A stretch of DNA of 64,000 nt from Acidobacteriota bacterium (GTDB taxonomy: Bacteria > Acidobacteriota > Blastocatellia > RBC074): assembly GCA_018269055.1 (NCBI GenBank), contig JAFDVI010000004.1:349033-413032 (forward strand), read 5' to 3'. The notes below the pieces were generated by a model. The model saw nothing but the letters and a program-made list of their open reading frames with translations, was not told the origin of the DNA and made no database searches. Positions 9,167 to 17,713 of the stretch are shown here, piece by piece. Within the stretch, counting starts at the first letter, position 1. Each line of letters opens with the position of its first letter. A program made the translations under genes and the position numbers.

Positions 9167-11380
9167 ATGATTCGCAAAACACTAACTATCACGTTGTTAC
9201 TTTTTGCCCTGGTGTTTTCGCCCTTCGCTTCGTTTGCCGACGAAGGAATGTGGTTGCCGGATTCGCTGGGAAAACTGCCGCTTGCGCAATTGAAAAAGCG
9301 CGGCTTCGAGCTGAAACCTGAAGACATTTACAGCACGACACAAGCCAGCCTGAAAGACGCCGTCGTCCAAATCAGCATTGGCGGAACCGGTTCCTTCGTT
9401 TCGCCCGAAGGCTTGATCCTGACCAACCATCACGTTGCCTTTGCCGCCATCACGCGCGCCAGCACGACGGAAAAGGATTACATCAACAACGGCTTTCTGG
9501 CCAAAACGCGCGCCGAAGAAATTCCGGCGCAAGGCTACACGATTTCGATCCTGCAGGATTTCAAAGACGTGACCGCCGATGTGCTGTCCGCCGCCAAACC
9601 GGAAATGACGCCCGAACAGCGCGACGCCGCGATGAACGCCAAAAAAGCGGAAATCGCCAAAACAGCGCTCAATGGCCGCGATAAAGAAGGCATTCGCACG
9701 CAAATTGTCGAAGCCACCAGCGGGTTGCAATACTTCCTGTACACGTATCTGACCTTGCGCGACATTCGCGTGGCATACGCGCCGCCCAAATCCATTGGCT
9801 ATTACGGCGGCGACCCGGACAATTTTGAATGGCCGCGCCATTGCGGCGATTTCACGTTTCTGCGCGCGTATGTCGGCCCGGACGGAAAACCCGCCGGTTT
9901 CGGCAAAGACAATGTGCCGTTCAAACCGAAACGTTTTTTGACCGTCAACGCCACCGGCATCAAGGAAGGCGATTTCGCCTTTGTTATGGGACATCCGGGC
10001 GCGACCTATCGGTACCGCGAATCCTATTCGCTGGATTATCGCCAAAACATCCAATTGCCCGACCAAATCGCGACCTTCAAAAAACAGATTGATGCTTTGA
10101 CCAAGCTCGGCGAAAAAAATCCGGCGCTGAAAATCCGCTTGGCGGATCAAATCTTCGGCTTGAGCAATTCGCTCAAAGCGTATGAAGGCGCAGTCGTCGG
10201 CTTGAAAAAGATGAATCTGGTTGCGCGTCGTCGCACGGAAGAAGAAGCGCTGAAAAAATGGCTGGACGCCAACCCTGCCGCCAAAGCCAAATACGGCAAC
10301 GTGTTGCCGCAAATCGAAGCGCTGTATGACGACCTGAAATCATTCTCCGCCAAACAGAGCGCTTTCGGTGAATTGTTCGGTTCGGGCGATTTGGTTGGCG
10401 CAATTGATTTCGCGTACCAGCGCGCGCTGGACAAGGAAAAGCCAGCAGGCGAACACAATCCGCAATTGAGCGATGCCGCATTGCCGCAAATCACCAACCA
10501 ACTCAGCAGCGGCTGGGGTGAACGCGAACCGGAAGCCGAAGCCACTGCATTGGCCGAAGCTTTGGAAGGATTGGCAGAATTGCCAGCCAACCAAAAATTC
10601 GAGATGGCCGAAAAACTGTTCGGCAATCAAACCGGCGAAGTTCGCCGCAAAGCCGAAACTGAATTTGCCACCAAGGCCATCGCCGATACCAAATTCAAAT
10701 CCTTCGACGAACTGAAGAAACTCTTCGCAGCTTCAGCGGCGGACATTCGCGCGACGGACGATTCGTTGGTCAAACTGGTCGTTGCGGCTGCGGACGAAAA
10801 CGCTCCGTACGCCAAACGACTGGCGAAATTCAATAGCGAGATCGTTCGGCTACGTCCGAATTACATTGCCGCCATGCTGGAAATGAAAAAGACGCCATAT
10901 TACCCGGACGCCAATTTCACGCTGCGGTTTACGTACGGTGAAATCAAAGGCTACAGACCGCGCGACGCTGTCACCTACGACTGGCAAACTTCGCTCACAG
11001 GCGTGCTTGAAAAAGACACCGGTAAAGAACCGTTCAATGTTCCTTCGGCACTTAAGGAATTGGCCAAGAAGCGTGATTTCGGCAATTACTTTGAACCGCG
11101 CTTGAACGACGTTCCTGTGGATTTCCTCTCCACGACGGATATTACCGGCGGTAATTCCGGTTCGCCGATTATGAACGGTCGCGGCGAAATGATCGGCCTG
11201 GTTTTCGATGGCAACTACGAAGGCCTGGGCGGCGATTACGCCTTTGACGGCAACCTGAATCGAACAATCAACGTGGACATTCGCTACGTGCTGTTTTTGA
11301 CGGAGAAATTAGGCGGCGCAAGCTACCTGTTCAACGAAATGCAGATCAAACGCGGCAAAGCAATGGTCGCGGGCAAATAA
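9167..11380 (+). CDS. S46 family dipeptidyl-peptidase (DPP7/DPP11-like)
   Basis: Exported serine dipeptidyl-peptidase of 737 aa that should release dipeptides from oligopeptide N-termini in the periplasm. A signal peptide ([15 protein letters not shown]) is followed by the chymotrypsin-fold N-terminal part with [20 protein letters not shown] (catalytic His at 88/89), an inserted helical domain at about residues 300-560, and [18 protein letters not shown] carrying catalytic Ser664. Length is normal for S46. An RBS (AAGGAGA) lies 8 bp before ATG 9167. The Asp/Glu versus hydrophobic specificity residue could not be assigned by eye. Confidence 0.92.
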   Translation: MIRKTLTITLLLFALVFSPFASFADEGMWLPDSLGKLPLAQLKKRGFELKPEDIYSTTQASLKDAVVQISIGGTGSFVSPEGLILTNHHVAFAAITRASTTEKDYINNGFLAKTRAEEIPAQGYTISILQDFKDVTADVLSAAKPEMTPEQRDAAMNAKKAEIAKTALNGRDKEGIRTQIVEATSGLQYFLYTYLTLRDIRVAYAPPKSIGYYGGDPDNFEWPRHCGDFTFLRAYVGPDGKPAGFGKDNVPFKPKRFLTVNATGIKEGDFAFVMGHPGATYRYRESYSLDYRQNIQLPDQIATFKKQIDALTKLGEKNPALKIRLADQIFGLSNSLKAYEGAVVGLKKMNLVARRRTEEEALKKWLDANPAAKAKYGNVLPQIEALYDDLKSFSAKQSAFGELFGSGDLVGAIDFAYQRALDKEKPAGEHNPQLSDAALPQITNQLSSGWGEREPEAEATALAEALEGLAELPANQKFEMAEKLFGNQTGEVRRKAETEFATKAIADTKFKSFDELKKLFAASAADIRATDDSLVKLVVAAADENAPYAKRLAKFNSEIVRLRPNYIAAMLEMKKTPYYPDANFTLRFTYGEIKGYRPRDAVTYDWQTSLTGVLEKDTGKEPFNVPSALKELAKKRDFGNYFEPRLNDVPVDFLSTTDITGGNSGSPIMNGRGEMIGLVFDGNYEGLGGDYAFDGNLNRTINVDIRYVLFLTEKLGGASYLFNEMQIKRGKAMVAGK

Positions 11381-11489
11381 CACTGGGTACGCATCGCTTC
11401 CAGCGTGCGGTCTTGGTGAAGTGCCGCGTGGCTTCACTGCGCCGCTTGCCGAGACCGCGAGCCGGAGGCATCGCGCACCCAAAACTCTC

Positions 11490-11801
11490 ATGAGGAAAGC
11501 ATTTGTGATGCAGGTCTTCCCAGACCGGCACGCCGAATACGAGCGGCGGCACAATCCGATTTGGCCGGAACTCGAAGCGATGCTCAAAGCGCACGGCGTT
11601 CACAACTATTCAATCTTTCTGGATGAAGCGACAAGCCAGCTTTTCGGTTACGCCGAAATCGAAAGCGAAGAGCAATGGGCAGCCATCGCTTCGACTGAAA
11701 TCTGCCAGCGCTGGTGGAGCTATATGCGCGAACTGATGCCTTCCAATCCCGATAACAGCCCGCAATCCAAGCAACTCCGCGAGGTTTTCCACCTGGATTA
11801 G
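11490..11801 (+). CDS. rhaM: L-rhamnose mutarotase
   Basis: 103-aa enzyme catalysing interconversion of alpha and beta L-rhamnose. The conserved family string begins [21 protein letters not shown] and continues with [34 protein letters not shown] and WWSYMRELM, all diagnostic of RhaU/RhaM. ATG 11490 is chosen because it begins the ferredoxin-like fold; upstream sequence is unrelated. It is 32 bp upstream of an RbsC-type permease on the same strand, suggesting a rhamnose uptake and utilisation unit, but rhamnose isomerase, kinase and aldolase are not in the window. Confidence 0.92.
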   Translation: MRKAFVMQVFPDRHAEYERRHNPIWPELEAMLKAHGVHNYSIFLDEATSQLFGYAEIESEEQWAAIASTEICQRWWSYMRELMPSNPDNSPQSKQLREVFHLD

Positions 11802-11833
11802 CCGGAGCGCGGACGTACCCGTCCGCCAAAATT

Positions 11834-12811
11834 ATGCCATCACACGCAACTTTCAAATTTCCCCTCGCTCGATACACCCGCGAACTATCCGCTGCGGCAG
11901 CTTTTATCGTGTTGTTGTTGGCCGTTGGTATTGTTGCTCCGTCGTTTTTCAGTGTGGCAAACCTACGCGACTTACTGATCAGCAACGCGCCGGTGTTGAT
12001 TGTCGCCATGGGGATGACGTTGGTGATTATCGCCGGGCAAATTGATATTTCCGTCGGCTCGCAATTCGCCGTGTGCGGCATTACCGCTGGAATGCTGGCC
12101 AAAAACTTGCCGATGTCAGCCGTCTTGGTACTGGTCATCATTGCGGGTTGCGCGCTCGGCTCGATCAATGGCTGGCTGGTAGCAAAAGTCAAAATTCCGG
12201 CCATCGTCGTTACGCTGGCGACACTGGTGGCCTGGCGTGATGGGTTGCGCTGGGCGACCGAAGGAACCTGGGTGCAAAACCTGCCTGCGAATTTTCAATG
12301 GTTCGGATTCGGCCAATCTGCCGGACAGGGATTGATCATTTTGGCTTCGCTGGCCTTACTGGTCGCATTCGCGTGGGCGCTTGGCAATCTGCCCGCTGGC
12401 CGGGCTATTTATGCTGTGGGATCTGACACAGAAGCAGCGCGGTTGGCGGGAATCAATCCTCCGCGTGTGACCCTGAGCGTATTTGTGTTGATGGGGGCGT
12501 TGGTGGGCTTGGCGGCGTTATTGAACGCCATCCGCTTTTCTTCTGTCCCCGCGAATGCCGGAATCGGACTCGAAATGAAAGCCATCGCTGCCGTCGTCGT
12601 CGGCGGCGCAGCCATCACGGGCGGACGAGGAACCTTGCTTGGAACGCTGATCGGCGTCGCGTTGCTGGGAACCATCGGAACGGCGCTGACCTTCGCAGGC
12701 ATCAATCCGTTTTGGGAAAAAGCCATTCAAGGCGCAATCATTTTGGCAGCTCTGGGTTCGGACATTGCGTTTGGAAAACTCAAACACCTGCGAACCGTCG
12801 CCGCCAACTGA
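11834..12811 (+). CDS. Sugar ABC transporter permease, RbsC family (possibly rhamnose)
   Basis: 325-aa inner-membrane permease with about 8-10 helices. Family marks are APVLIVAMGMTLVIIAGQIDISVGS, where rhamnose and ribose permeases carry the GG/GQIDLSVGS loop, and the ATP-binding-protein contact region GSDTEAARLAGINPPRVTLSVF with VVGGAAITGGRGT. Rhamnose specificity is inferred from the adjacent mutarotase. No ATPase or binding-protein gene is next to it on either side: the next item is an inverted-repeat element and then an MFS gene on the other strand. The transporter must therefore be completed by genes elsewhere, or this is a remnant of a larger operon. Confidence 0.85.
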   Translation: MPSHATFKFPLARYTRELSAAAAFIVLLLAVGIVAPSFFSVANLRDLLISNAPVLIVAMGMTLVIIAGQIDISVGSQFAVCGITAGMLAKNLPMSAVLVLVIIAGCALGSINGWLVAKVKIPAIVVTLATLVAWRDGLRWATEGTWVQNLPANFQWFGFGQSAGQGLIILASLALLVAFAWALGNLPAGRAIYAVGSDTEAARLAGINPPRVTLSVFVLMGALVGLAALLNAIRFSSVPANAGIGLEMKAIAAVVVGGAAITGGRGTLLGTLIGVALLGTIGTALTFAGINPFWEKAIQGAIILAALGSDIAFGKLKHLRTVAAN

Positions 12812-12819
12812 GCGAATAG

Positions 12820-12909
12820 AAAACGACAGGATTTACAAAATTCACAGGATTGAAAGCCTGCTTGGTTGGCCGTCAATCTTGTTCATCTTGTAAATCCTGT
12901 CGAGTTTTT
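12820..12909. repeat. 90-bp inverted-repeat element (GACAGGATT family)
   Basis: Second member of the family at 9042-9141. GACAGGATTTACA at 12825-12837 pairs with its exact complement at 12889-12901. Homology of the arms extends further inward (TTCACAGGATTGA versus its near complement) and outward (AAAAC / GTTTT). It lies 8 bp after the permease stop and just before the convergent MFS gene, so it could serve as a bidirectional terminator. Confidence 0.7.
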
Positions 12910-12918
12910 CCGCTGAAT

Positions 12919-14184
12919 TTAATCGCCGCTTTGGCTCAACCGCACGGCCTTGTATCCGCCCGCCGCTCGATCTTTCAACCACCACAGCCCGAACACAATG
13001 AACGGCACAATCGCCATTATTGCCACATATCGAAAGGCGGCTGAATCTGCCGCTTTGCTCGCGGCGATCTTTATGGCATCACTTGCTGTATCACTCCAAC
13101 CGTTGGACTTGCGCAGGGCATCACGAACTCCTCCCATCTTGAAGATTACCAACCCGAGTGCAAACTGACCGGCAAATCCCATCAAACCCATTGTGAACGC
13201 GCCACCTTGGGGAAAGCGTTCGGAAGTGACGCCCAACATTGTCGGCCACATGAAGCAAACACCGACGTAAAAAACGGTTGCAGCAACATAAGCCATCGCC
13301 ACGGAGGAAACACTGGACAGCAACAGCAATCCACAAGCCGCCAAGACAACGGACACACACATCATTCCAATGGGCGACAGTTTGTGGGCAATCGGCCCGG
13401 CAAAATATCGCAGCACAAACATCAGCGCAGAGCCATAAACCAGAATCAAAATTCCGCTCATTCCGGCCAGCGTCTTTAACACGGAATCCACCATCTGCCC
13501 CGGAGCCAATTCAATCGAAGCCGTAATCATCATACAAAACAGCAGCAGCAGAAACGCAGGATTAGCCACGGTTTTGAACATATCGGCGGTCGAAATGCCG
13601 GCGGCTTTGCGCTCGGTCGGAGGAAATTTTTGTCCGAAGATCATCACGCCGTAAGCCAGCGTCGGGATCAAAATGATTGCCAGTTGGTACTTCCACGGCA
13701 CATGCGCCTGACTCATAAAATACCCAAGCAGCCCGCCGATGATCAGTCCACCCGGCCACCAGGCATGTAGCACATTGAGCTTATGAGTCTTTTCGTTGGG
13801 ATACATCGTGGCAATCAGCGGATTGATTACCGCTTCGACCAAACCATTGCCAAACCCGGCCAGCAACATTGAGTACGTCATCAAGTTGTAATTGGGAGCG
13901 GTAACAAAACCGATCACCCCTGCAATGTGAAGCCCGAACGCCAGGTACAACAGGTTCCGCATTCCTAATGCATCCAGCATCGGCGAAGCCAGGAAGATTG
14001 AAGCCGCAAACCCAAAGAATGCCATCGTTGAAATCCAGCCATATTGGCCATGGGCTTCATCTTTAATAAGGCCCGGCACGGCATCTGCGATTACTAGATC
14101 TTCGACGTTTCCACGCAACGCGAAAATCATGGCCGTGACAACGAGAGCTAGACAACTGGCTATAAAAAGCCTGCGCTGGTTCAT
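12919..14184 (-). CDS. MFS transporter, probable sugar permease
   Basis: 421-aa integral membrane protein with about 12 helices: hydrophobic segments from FIASCLALVVTAMIFALRG to IMAIVPFIVFGLWWLKD. The first cytoplasmic loop is short and lacks a canonical GxLxDRxGRR. Segments GNGLVEAVINPLIATMYP and LNVLHAWWPGGLIIGGLLGY resemble the FucP/sugar MFS branch (HxxWPxG in helix 5). Location opposite a rhamnose mutarotase and RbsC permease suggests a sugar substrate, but that is inference. It is followed on the same strand by nothing but the inverted repeat at 12820-12909. Confidence 0.75.
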   Translation of the reverse strand: MNQRRLFIASCLALVVTAMIFALRGNVEDLVIADAVPGLIKDEAHGQYGWISTMAFFGFAASIFLASPMLDALGMRNLLYLAFGLHIAGVIGFVTAPNYNLMTYSMLLAGFGNGLVEAVINPLIATMYPNEKTHKLNVLHAWWPGGLIIGGLLGYFMSQAHVPWKYQLAIILIPTLAYGVMIFGQKFPPTERKAAGISTADMFKTVANPAFLLLLFCMMITASIELAPGQMVDSVLKTLAGMSGILILVYGSALMFVLRYFAGPIAHKLSPIGMMCVSVVLAACGLLLLSSVSSVAMAYVAATVFYVGVCFMWPTMLGVTSERFPQGGAFTMGLMGFAGQFALGLVIFKMGGVRDALRKSNGWSDTASDAIKIAASKAADSAAFRYVAIMAIVPFIVFGLWWLKDRAAGGYKAVRLSQSGD

Positions 14185-14314
14185 AAAGTGTCTCCTTACA
14201 GGTTAGGGGCAGCTAGCGCGCCTAGTGTTTGAACTGATGTATGTCGTTTTTAGTTTTTAGCGGCGATTCCGCCGGAGAAGTGGTTTAACCAAACGCGGCG
14301 GATTATGCGGGCAG

Positions 14315-14413
14315 GAAAATCAAAAGGCAAAAGGCAAAAGGCAAAAATCAAAATTTCCAGTCGAGAATTTTTTCCGCTTCCTGGGGATTTTGAGATTTGC
14401 CTTTTGATTTTTA
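14315..14413. repeat. AAAAGGC-rich inverted repeat at 3' end of selenoprotein gene
   Basis: The left arm holds three AAAAGGC-type steps followed by AAAATCAAAATTTCC (about 14315-14358). The right arm, about 14383-14413, is its complement (GGGGATTTTGAG, GATTTGCC, TTTTGATTTTT). The right arm contains the stop codon of the GrdB-family selenoprotein gene. This is the third distinct small inverted-repeat type in the window placed at the end of a gene. Confidence 0.55.
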
Positions 14414-15118
14414 GCTGGCTTCGTATTCCGGGTATTCGCGCTCAATGACCTGTCCGGGACGAGCCGGTTCGGTCAGCATCAACAACGCATCGCGCAAGAC
14501 TTTTTTTTGCAACCCATACTGGCCGGGCTTGCCTAAGCTGTTGCCGATTTTGAATCCCTTGGGATACATCGCGCGCGGCGGGCGCATTTGCCGCGAAGCC
14601 TCGGGCCCGACTGTAATCAGCACCGTTGGGATGCCAAGCATTTCAATTTCTCGTTGAACCGCGACGACCGTGCGGTGACACACCTCGGGTCAGCCCCCGG
14701 TCAACACGGCCACATCGGCTTTGCACTTTTTGTCCACGTACTCGGCCATCTGCGGAGCGGTTTCTTCATACATCTTTTTCAGTTGCATGGTGTACCCCAT
14801 GTAACCGACGTGCTCTTTGGCGACTTCACCGATAAGGCCTTCGGATTGCAATTCGCGTAGCAACTCCAATGGAAACACACAGTTAATATCCCGGTCGGCA
14901 TCCGAATGATCGTAATGATGATGCGTGATCATCAATTCCGAATTCGCAGCGTCGCCGTTGATGACGCGAAAGGTCAGGTCTCCCAACTCGTCCGCGATGT
15001 TGAACGGCTCCTGATCTTTGCGATGAACTCCGGCGGCGGTCACCAATACCACGCGCGACTTCGCCAAATCGCGTTCGAACGGTGTAAACGGTACGCATTT
15101 TCTGGAAAGCGCAGGCAT
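14411..15118 (-). CDS. Selenoprotein, glycine/sarcosine/betaine reductase B (GrdB) family, Sec143
   Basis: 235-aa protein read through an in-frame TGA at 14690-14692 (residue 143), interpreted as selenocysteine. Before the TGA the frame reads KCKADVAVLTGG and after it PEVCHRTVVAVQREIEMLGI, matching the GrdB/PrdB pattern in which Sec follows a strand and precedes a downstream Cys and the REIE-GIP helix. ATG 15118 follows a strong RBS (GGGAGGGAG). A hairpin 13 nt after the TGA fits a bacterial SECIS. The protein is about half the length of classical GrdB, and no other glycine or proline reductase subunit is present, so Stickland glycine reduction is unlikely. The Sec-Cys spacing is UxxxC rather than UxxC. 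It is 84 bp downstream of a Sec-peroxiredoxin, probably co-transcribed. Without Sec insertion it would be split in two frames. Confidence 0.85.
14658..14676 (-). promoter_or_regulatory. Candidate bacterial SECIS hairpin for Sec143
   Basis: On the transcript, ACCGC and GCGGT form a perfect 5-bp stem around a 9-nt loop (ACGGTCGTC) that contains the exposed G residues expected to contact SelB. The stem starts 13 nt after the UGA and the apical loop lies at +19 to +27, a spacing consistent with known bacterial SECIS elements. It also encodes the conserved HRTVVAV segment. Confidence 0.6.
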
Positions 15119-15202
15119 TAACTCCCTCCCTTCGACCAAATGCCAACGGCGAGCAGGCTGTTCCTGTTCACCTGCTCGCCGCATTTGGTCTTTCAACGTC
15201 CG

Positions 15203-15667
15203 CTACGACAAATTCCGCAGCACATCGTGAATGATTTCATTGTCCGGTTGTTTGCTGATGTCATGGATATTGGCAAAGGCAATCTTGCCACTTTTATCCA
15301 CAACAAACAGCGCCCGTTCCGCAATGCCATCAGCATCACGATAAGCGCCGTACGCCTTTGCAACTTCACCTTTTGGATTGAAATCGGCCAGTAGAGGGTA
15401 GGAAATTCCGCCCAAGCTCTTTGCCCAGGCAATATGGGAAGGAATGGAATCAATGGAGATACCCAGAACCTGGGTATCAGCCCCCTCGAAACGACTCAAA
15501 TCAGCTTCGTAGGAAGGCATTTGCACAGTTCAGACAGGCGTCCAATCAAGCGGATAGAACGCGATAAACACGTTCTTTTGGCCCCTGAAATCAGAGAGCT
15601 GGACCGTTCCACCCGTGTGGCTCTTCAGCTCAAAATCAGGAGCCATATCTCCAATTTGAAGACTCAT
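15203..15667 (-). CDS. prxU: Selenocysteine-containing peroxiredoxin, Sec46
   Basis: 154-aa thioredoxin-fold peroxidase, complete only if the TGA at 15530-15532 is read as Sec46. The N-terminus reads [14 protein letters not shown] then [12 protein letters not shown], Sec, [14 protein letters not shown]. In Cys homologues of the BCP/AhpC type the same position is the peroxidatic Cys in TPVCT, so Sec replaces the catalytic residue exactly, as in PrxU of Gottschalkia/Eubacterium acidaminophilum. Conserved downstream segments include [19 protein letters not shown] and [15 protein letters not shown]. The start follows RBS AGGAG. No resolving Cys is apparent in the remaining chain, suggesting a 1-Cys(Sec) mechanism reduced by an external partner. 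The downstream GrdB-family selenoprotein may be that partner (inference). Confidence 0.88.
15484..15513 (-). promoter_or_regulatory. Candidate bacterial SECIS hairpin for Sec46
   Basis: On the transcript CCT-A-CGAA pairs with TTCG-AGG: seven base pairs interrupted by one bulged A, with a 15-nt apical loop starting 25 nt after the UGA. Two further U-G pairs can extend the base. Position and bulged-stem shape fit bacterial SECIS elements; the folding was judged by eye only. Confidence 0.5.
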
Positions 15668-16101
15668 AAATTCTCCTCGTTGAAATTTTAGAATGTGAAT
15701 TTGTTGTGCAGACGCTTTTCAGCACCTGAACAACCAACTTGTCGCTCTTGGCAAGGCGACGACTTGGGATTATAGGCACGGGGTAGTAGGCTTACAAGCT
15801 CGCTCTTCTCGCTCGCATAAATCCTTTCAACGTGTAAAAATCGTTTGCCTTTAATCTTGATGGGCATTTTTTACAGAAACATCTTCCAGGTGTAGCCAAT
15901 AAACACACTGACGGGATTTGGGCATCGAGAAGAAAAAAAGTGGCTAACTTTAGGGAACAATTCAACTAAGCGAACGTGTTACGCGGCGAAAGATCGTTTC
16001 CGTTCGCTCGTACTACAAAAAAACCCCGATGGCTGCTTGAAAATCTCGAAATGCCAAAAAGCCGGTAGTTAAGACGCTTCACCAGTTGAGAGCGAACGTA
16101 G
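15668..16101. other. Intergenic region between prxU and ECF sigma gene
   Basis: 434 bp without a supportable gene. It must hold divergent promoters for the leftward selenoprotein operon and the rightward sigma-factor operon; no clear -35/-10 pair was identified. A 7-bp inverted repeat GCGAACG (15970-15976) / CGTTCGC (16001-16007) encloses a smaller GAAA/TTTC hairpin. GGGGTAGTAG near 15780 resembles the spacer start of the repeat at the window edge. Confidence 0.5.
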
Positions 16102-16845
16102 ATGAGTGATCTTTCGTGCAAGAATCTTGAGTCGCCCCGCAACCTAGAGCGACTTGAATCAGGCTTTTCACCGATGGCGACATTGACGCTGAGCGCCGGA
16201 TTGAGAGATGCGGAGTTGGAGATTGATTCACCGGTGCTGGCGGTTGAGCCTTCAGGCGAAGTTCCCGTCGAAAAGATGGATGATCATTCGCTGCTCGCCG
16301 CAACGCTGACAGGTGATGAAGCTGCCTTCAAAGAATTAGTTCGGCGGTACCAAAATCAGATTACCAATTACGTTTACCGCATGCTGGACGATTACGACCG
16401 TGCGGTGGATTTGGCGCAGGAAACATTTCTAAGGGTTTACACCAGCGCTGAGCGGTACCAGGCAACATATAGTTTTTCAACATACATTTATCGCATTGCC
16501 CATAATTTGGCGATTAGCGAGCTGAGGCAACGGAAGCGCAGAAAGTTGATGCAGTTTCCGATGTTCTTTTCAGATAAAGATAACGACGAAGTCGAAATCG
16601 AGATTGAAGACCAGCGACAGGTTCTTGCAGATGATTCCATGATTGTTGCCGAGCAGCGTGAAGCGGTTTCAAAAGCAATTGCCAGCTTGCCCGAAAAATA
16701 CAGAGCGGCGTTGGTTCTTTGCGACATTGAAGAAAAGAGTTACGAAGAAATTTCCGAAGTGCTTGACCTTCCTGTCGGCACAGTCAAATCGCGCATCAAC
16801 CGAGCGCGAAACCTTTTGAAAGACAAGCTGAAAGATTACATCTAA
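16102..16845 (+). CDS. ECF RNA polymerase sigma factor (sigma-70 family, RpoE-like)
   Basis: 247-aa extracytoplasmic-function sigma factor. Region 2 is LVRRYQNQITNYVYRMLDD followed by RAVDLAQETFLRVY and FSTYIYRIAHNLAISELR. Region 4 is SLPEKYRAALVLCDIEEKSYEEISEVLDLPVGTVKSRINRAR with the helix-turn-helix. A 75-residue N-terminal extension is longer than usual; a second start at 16174 (MATLTLSAGL) is possible, but GAGAG before 16102 favours the longer form. The anti-sigma gene starts 90 bp downstream, so the pair forms a classical envelope-stress regulator, likely autoregulated. Confidence 0.93.
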   Translation: MSDLSCKNLESPRNLERLESGFSPMATLTLSAGLRDAELEIDSPVLAVEPSGEVPVEKMDDHSLLAATLTGDEAAFKELVRRYQNQITNYVYRMLDDYDRAVDLAQETFLRVYTSAERYQATYSFSTYIYRIAHNLAISELRQRKRRKLMQFPMFFSDKDNDEVEIEIEDQRQVLADDSMIVAEQREAVSKAIASLPEKYRAALVLCDIEEKSYEEISEVLDLPVGTVKSRINRARNLLKDKLKDYI

Positions 16846-16935
16846 TCCCAAAGCTCTTAGTTGGTTTACCCCGTAAACGAAAGTCTTCCGGAATTTATTA
16901 AGACGGAAGCTTCCCCAAAGTGGAGACTTAATTCG

Positions 16936-17613
16936 ATGAACTGTAAAGGAATACAAGCGGCTATTGATTCGGCTTCGAGCCGAAACCCAATCAGCAGTGA
17001 AATCAAAGTTCACCTGAACGGATGCCCTGACTGCCGCAGTTACTCGGATCAAACCAATTCTTTGCTCGCGCTTTTGAGTGTGCAACCGCGTGTGCAGGCT
17101 CCTGCTGATTTCGACTTTCGCCTGAGAGCGCGCATTGCCAGAGCGCAGGCTGAACCCGCCAGCCCGTTCGCATTTCTGGAAAATCTTTTTGGTCGGACTT
17201 TTTCGCTGAAACAAGCGGCTGCGTCGCTTGCGGCTTTGGCGGTGATGGCCGCAGGCACGACGCTGTACTTTAATCAAAGCAACAGCAAGCAGGCGGACAA
17301 TAGTTCGATGATTGCCAGCAATATTCCTGCGGTTGTTCAACCTGCACCAAAGCAAGTGGAAATGCCTGTTGTGTCACTGTCGCAAATACCGGCTTCACAA
17401 ACATCAGCGCCAATAATTAAGTCGTCGGCGAAGCCGCAAATGCACATTGCGACAATGAAACCGGCGGTTTTGGCTGAAGTTTCAAATACCGACGTCATCC
17501 GTGTTTACAACCGCGAGAAAGGCCATGTCAGCGAATTCTCGAAAGGCGGCGTTTATTACGGTGCAGAAAGTTCAGCGCAACTGGTCAGACCGGCGTCATT
17601 TGGCAGCTTCTAA
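16936..17613 (+). CDS. Zinc-binding transmembrane anti-sigma factor
   Basis: 225-aa partner of the preceding sigma factor. The N-terminal cytosolic domain has the zinc anti-sigma motif VHLNGCPDCRSY (HxxxCxxC). A single membrane span lies near residues 95-115 (AAASLAALAVMAAGTTLYF). The rest is a periplasmic region rich in Gln/Ser/Pro. ATG 16936 is preferred over a TTG at 16861 since GGAGA precedes it and the domain starts there. It is expected to hold the sigma factor at the membrane until proteolysis or another signal releases it. Confidence 0.82.
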   Translation: MNCKGIQAAIDSASSRNPISSEIKVHLNGCPDCRSYSDQTNSLLALLSVQPRVQAPADFDFRLRARIARAQAEPASPFAFLENLFGRTFSLKQAAASLAALAVMAAGTTLYFNQSNSKQADNSSMIASNIPAVVQPAPKQVEMPVVSLSQIPASQTSAPIIKSSAKPQMHIATMKPAVLAEVSNTDVIRVYNREKGHVSEFSKGGVYYGAESSAQLVRPASFGSF

Positions 17614-17638
17614 ACCCGACTTTATCAGTAAACCAATC

Positions 17639-17670
17639 AGGCCGCAGGTGTCCAATTCGCCCTGCGGCCT
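17639..17670 (+). terminator. GC-rich stem-loop after anti-sigma gene
   Basis: AGGCCGCAGG at 17639-17648 is perfectly complementary to CCTGCGGCCT at 17661-17670 with a 12-nt loop. Only two T residues follow, so intrinsic termination would be partial. It lies between the anti-sigma gene and the HtrA-like gene and may attenuate read-through. Confidence 0.45.
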
Positions 17671-17713
17671 TACTCTCATCAAGGCCACGTGTTTTGGCCA
17701 CCTGTTTTCCCGC

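Noticed and set aside
15780-16026. Possible inverted pair of GGGGTAGTA...GCTCGC units like the window-edge repeat
   Set aside because: Only short shared words (GGGG, GTAGTA, GCTCGC) could be matched and no 3-nt-loop hairpin pair is present, so the resemblance is too weak to call.
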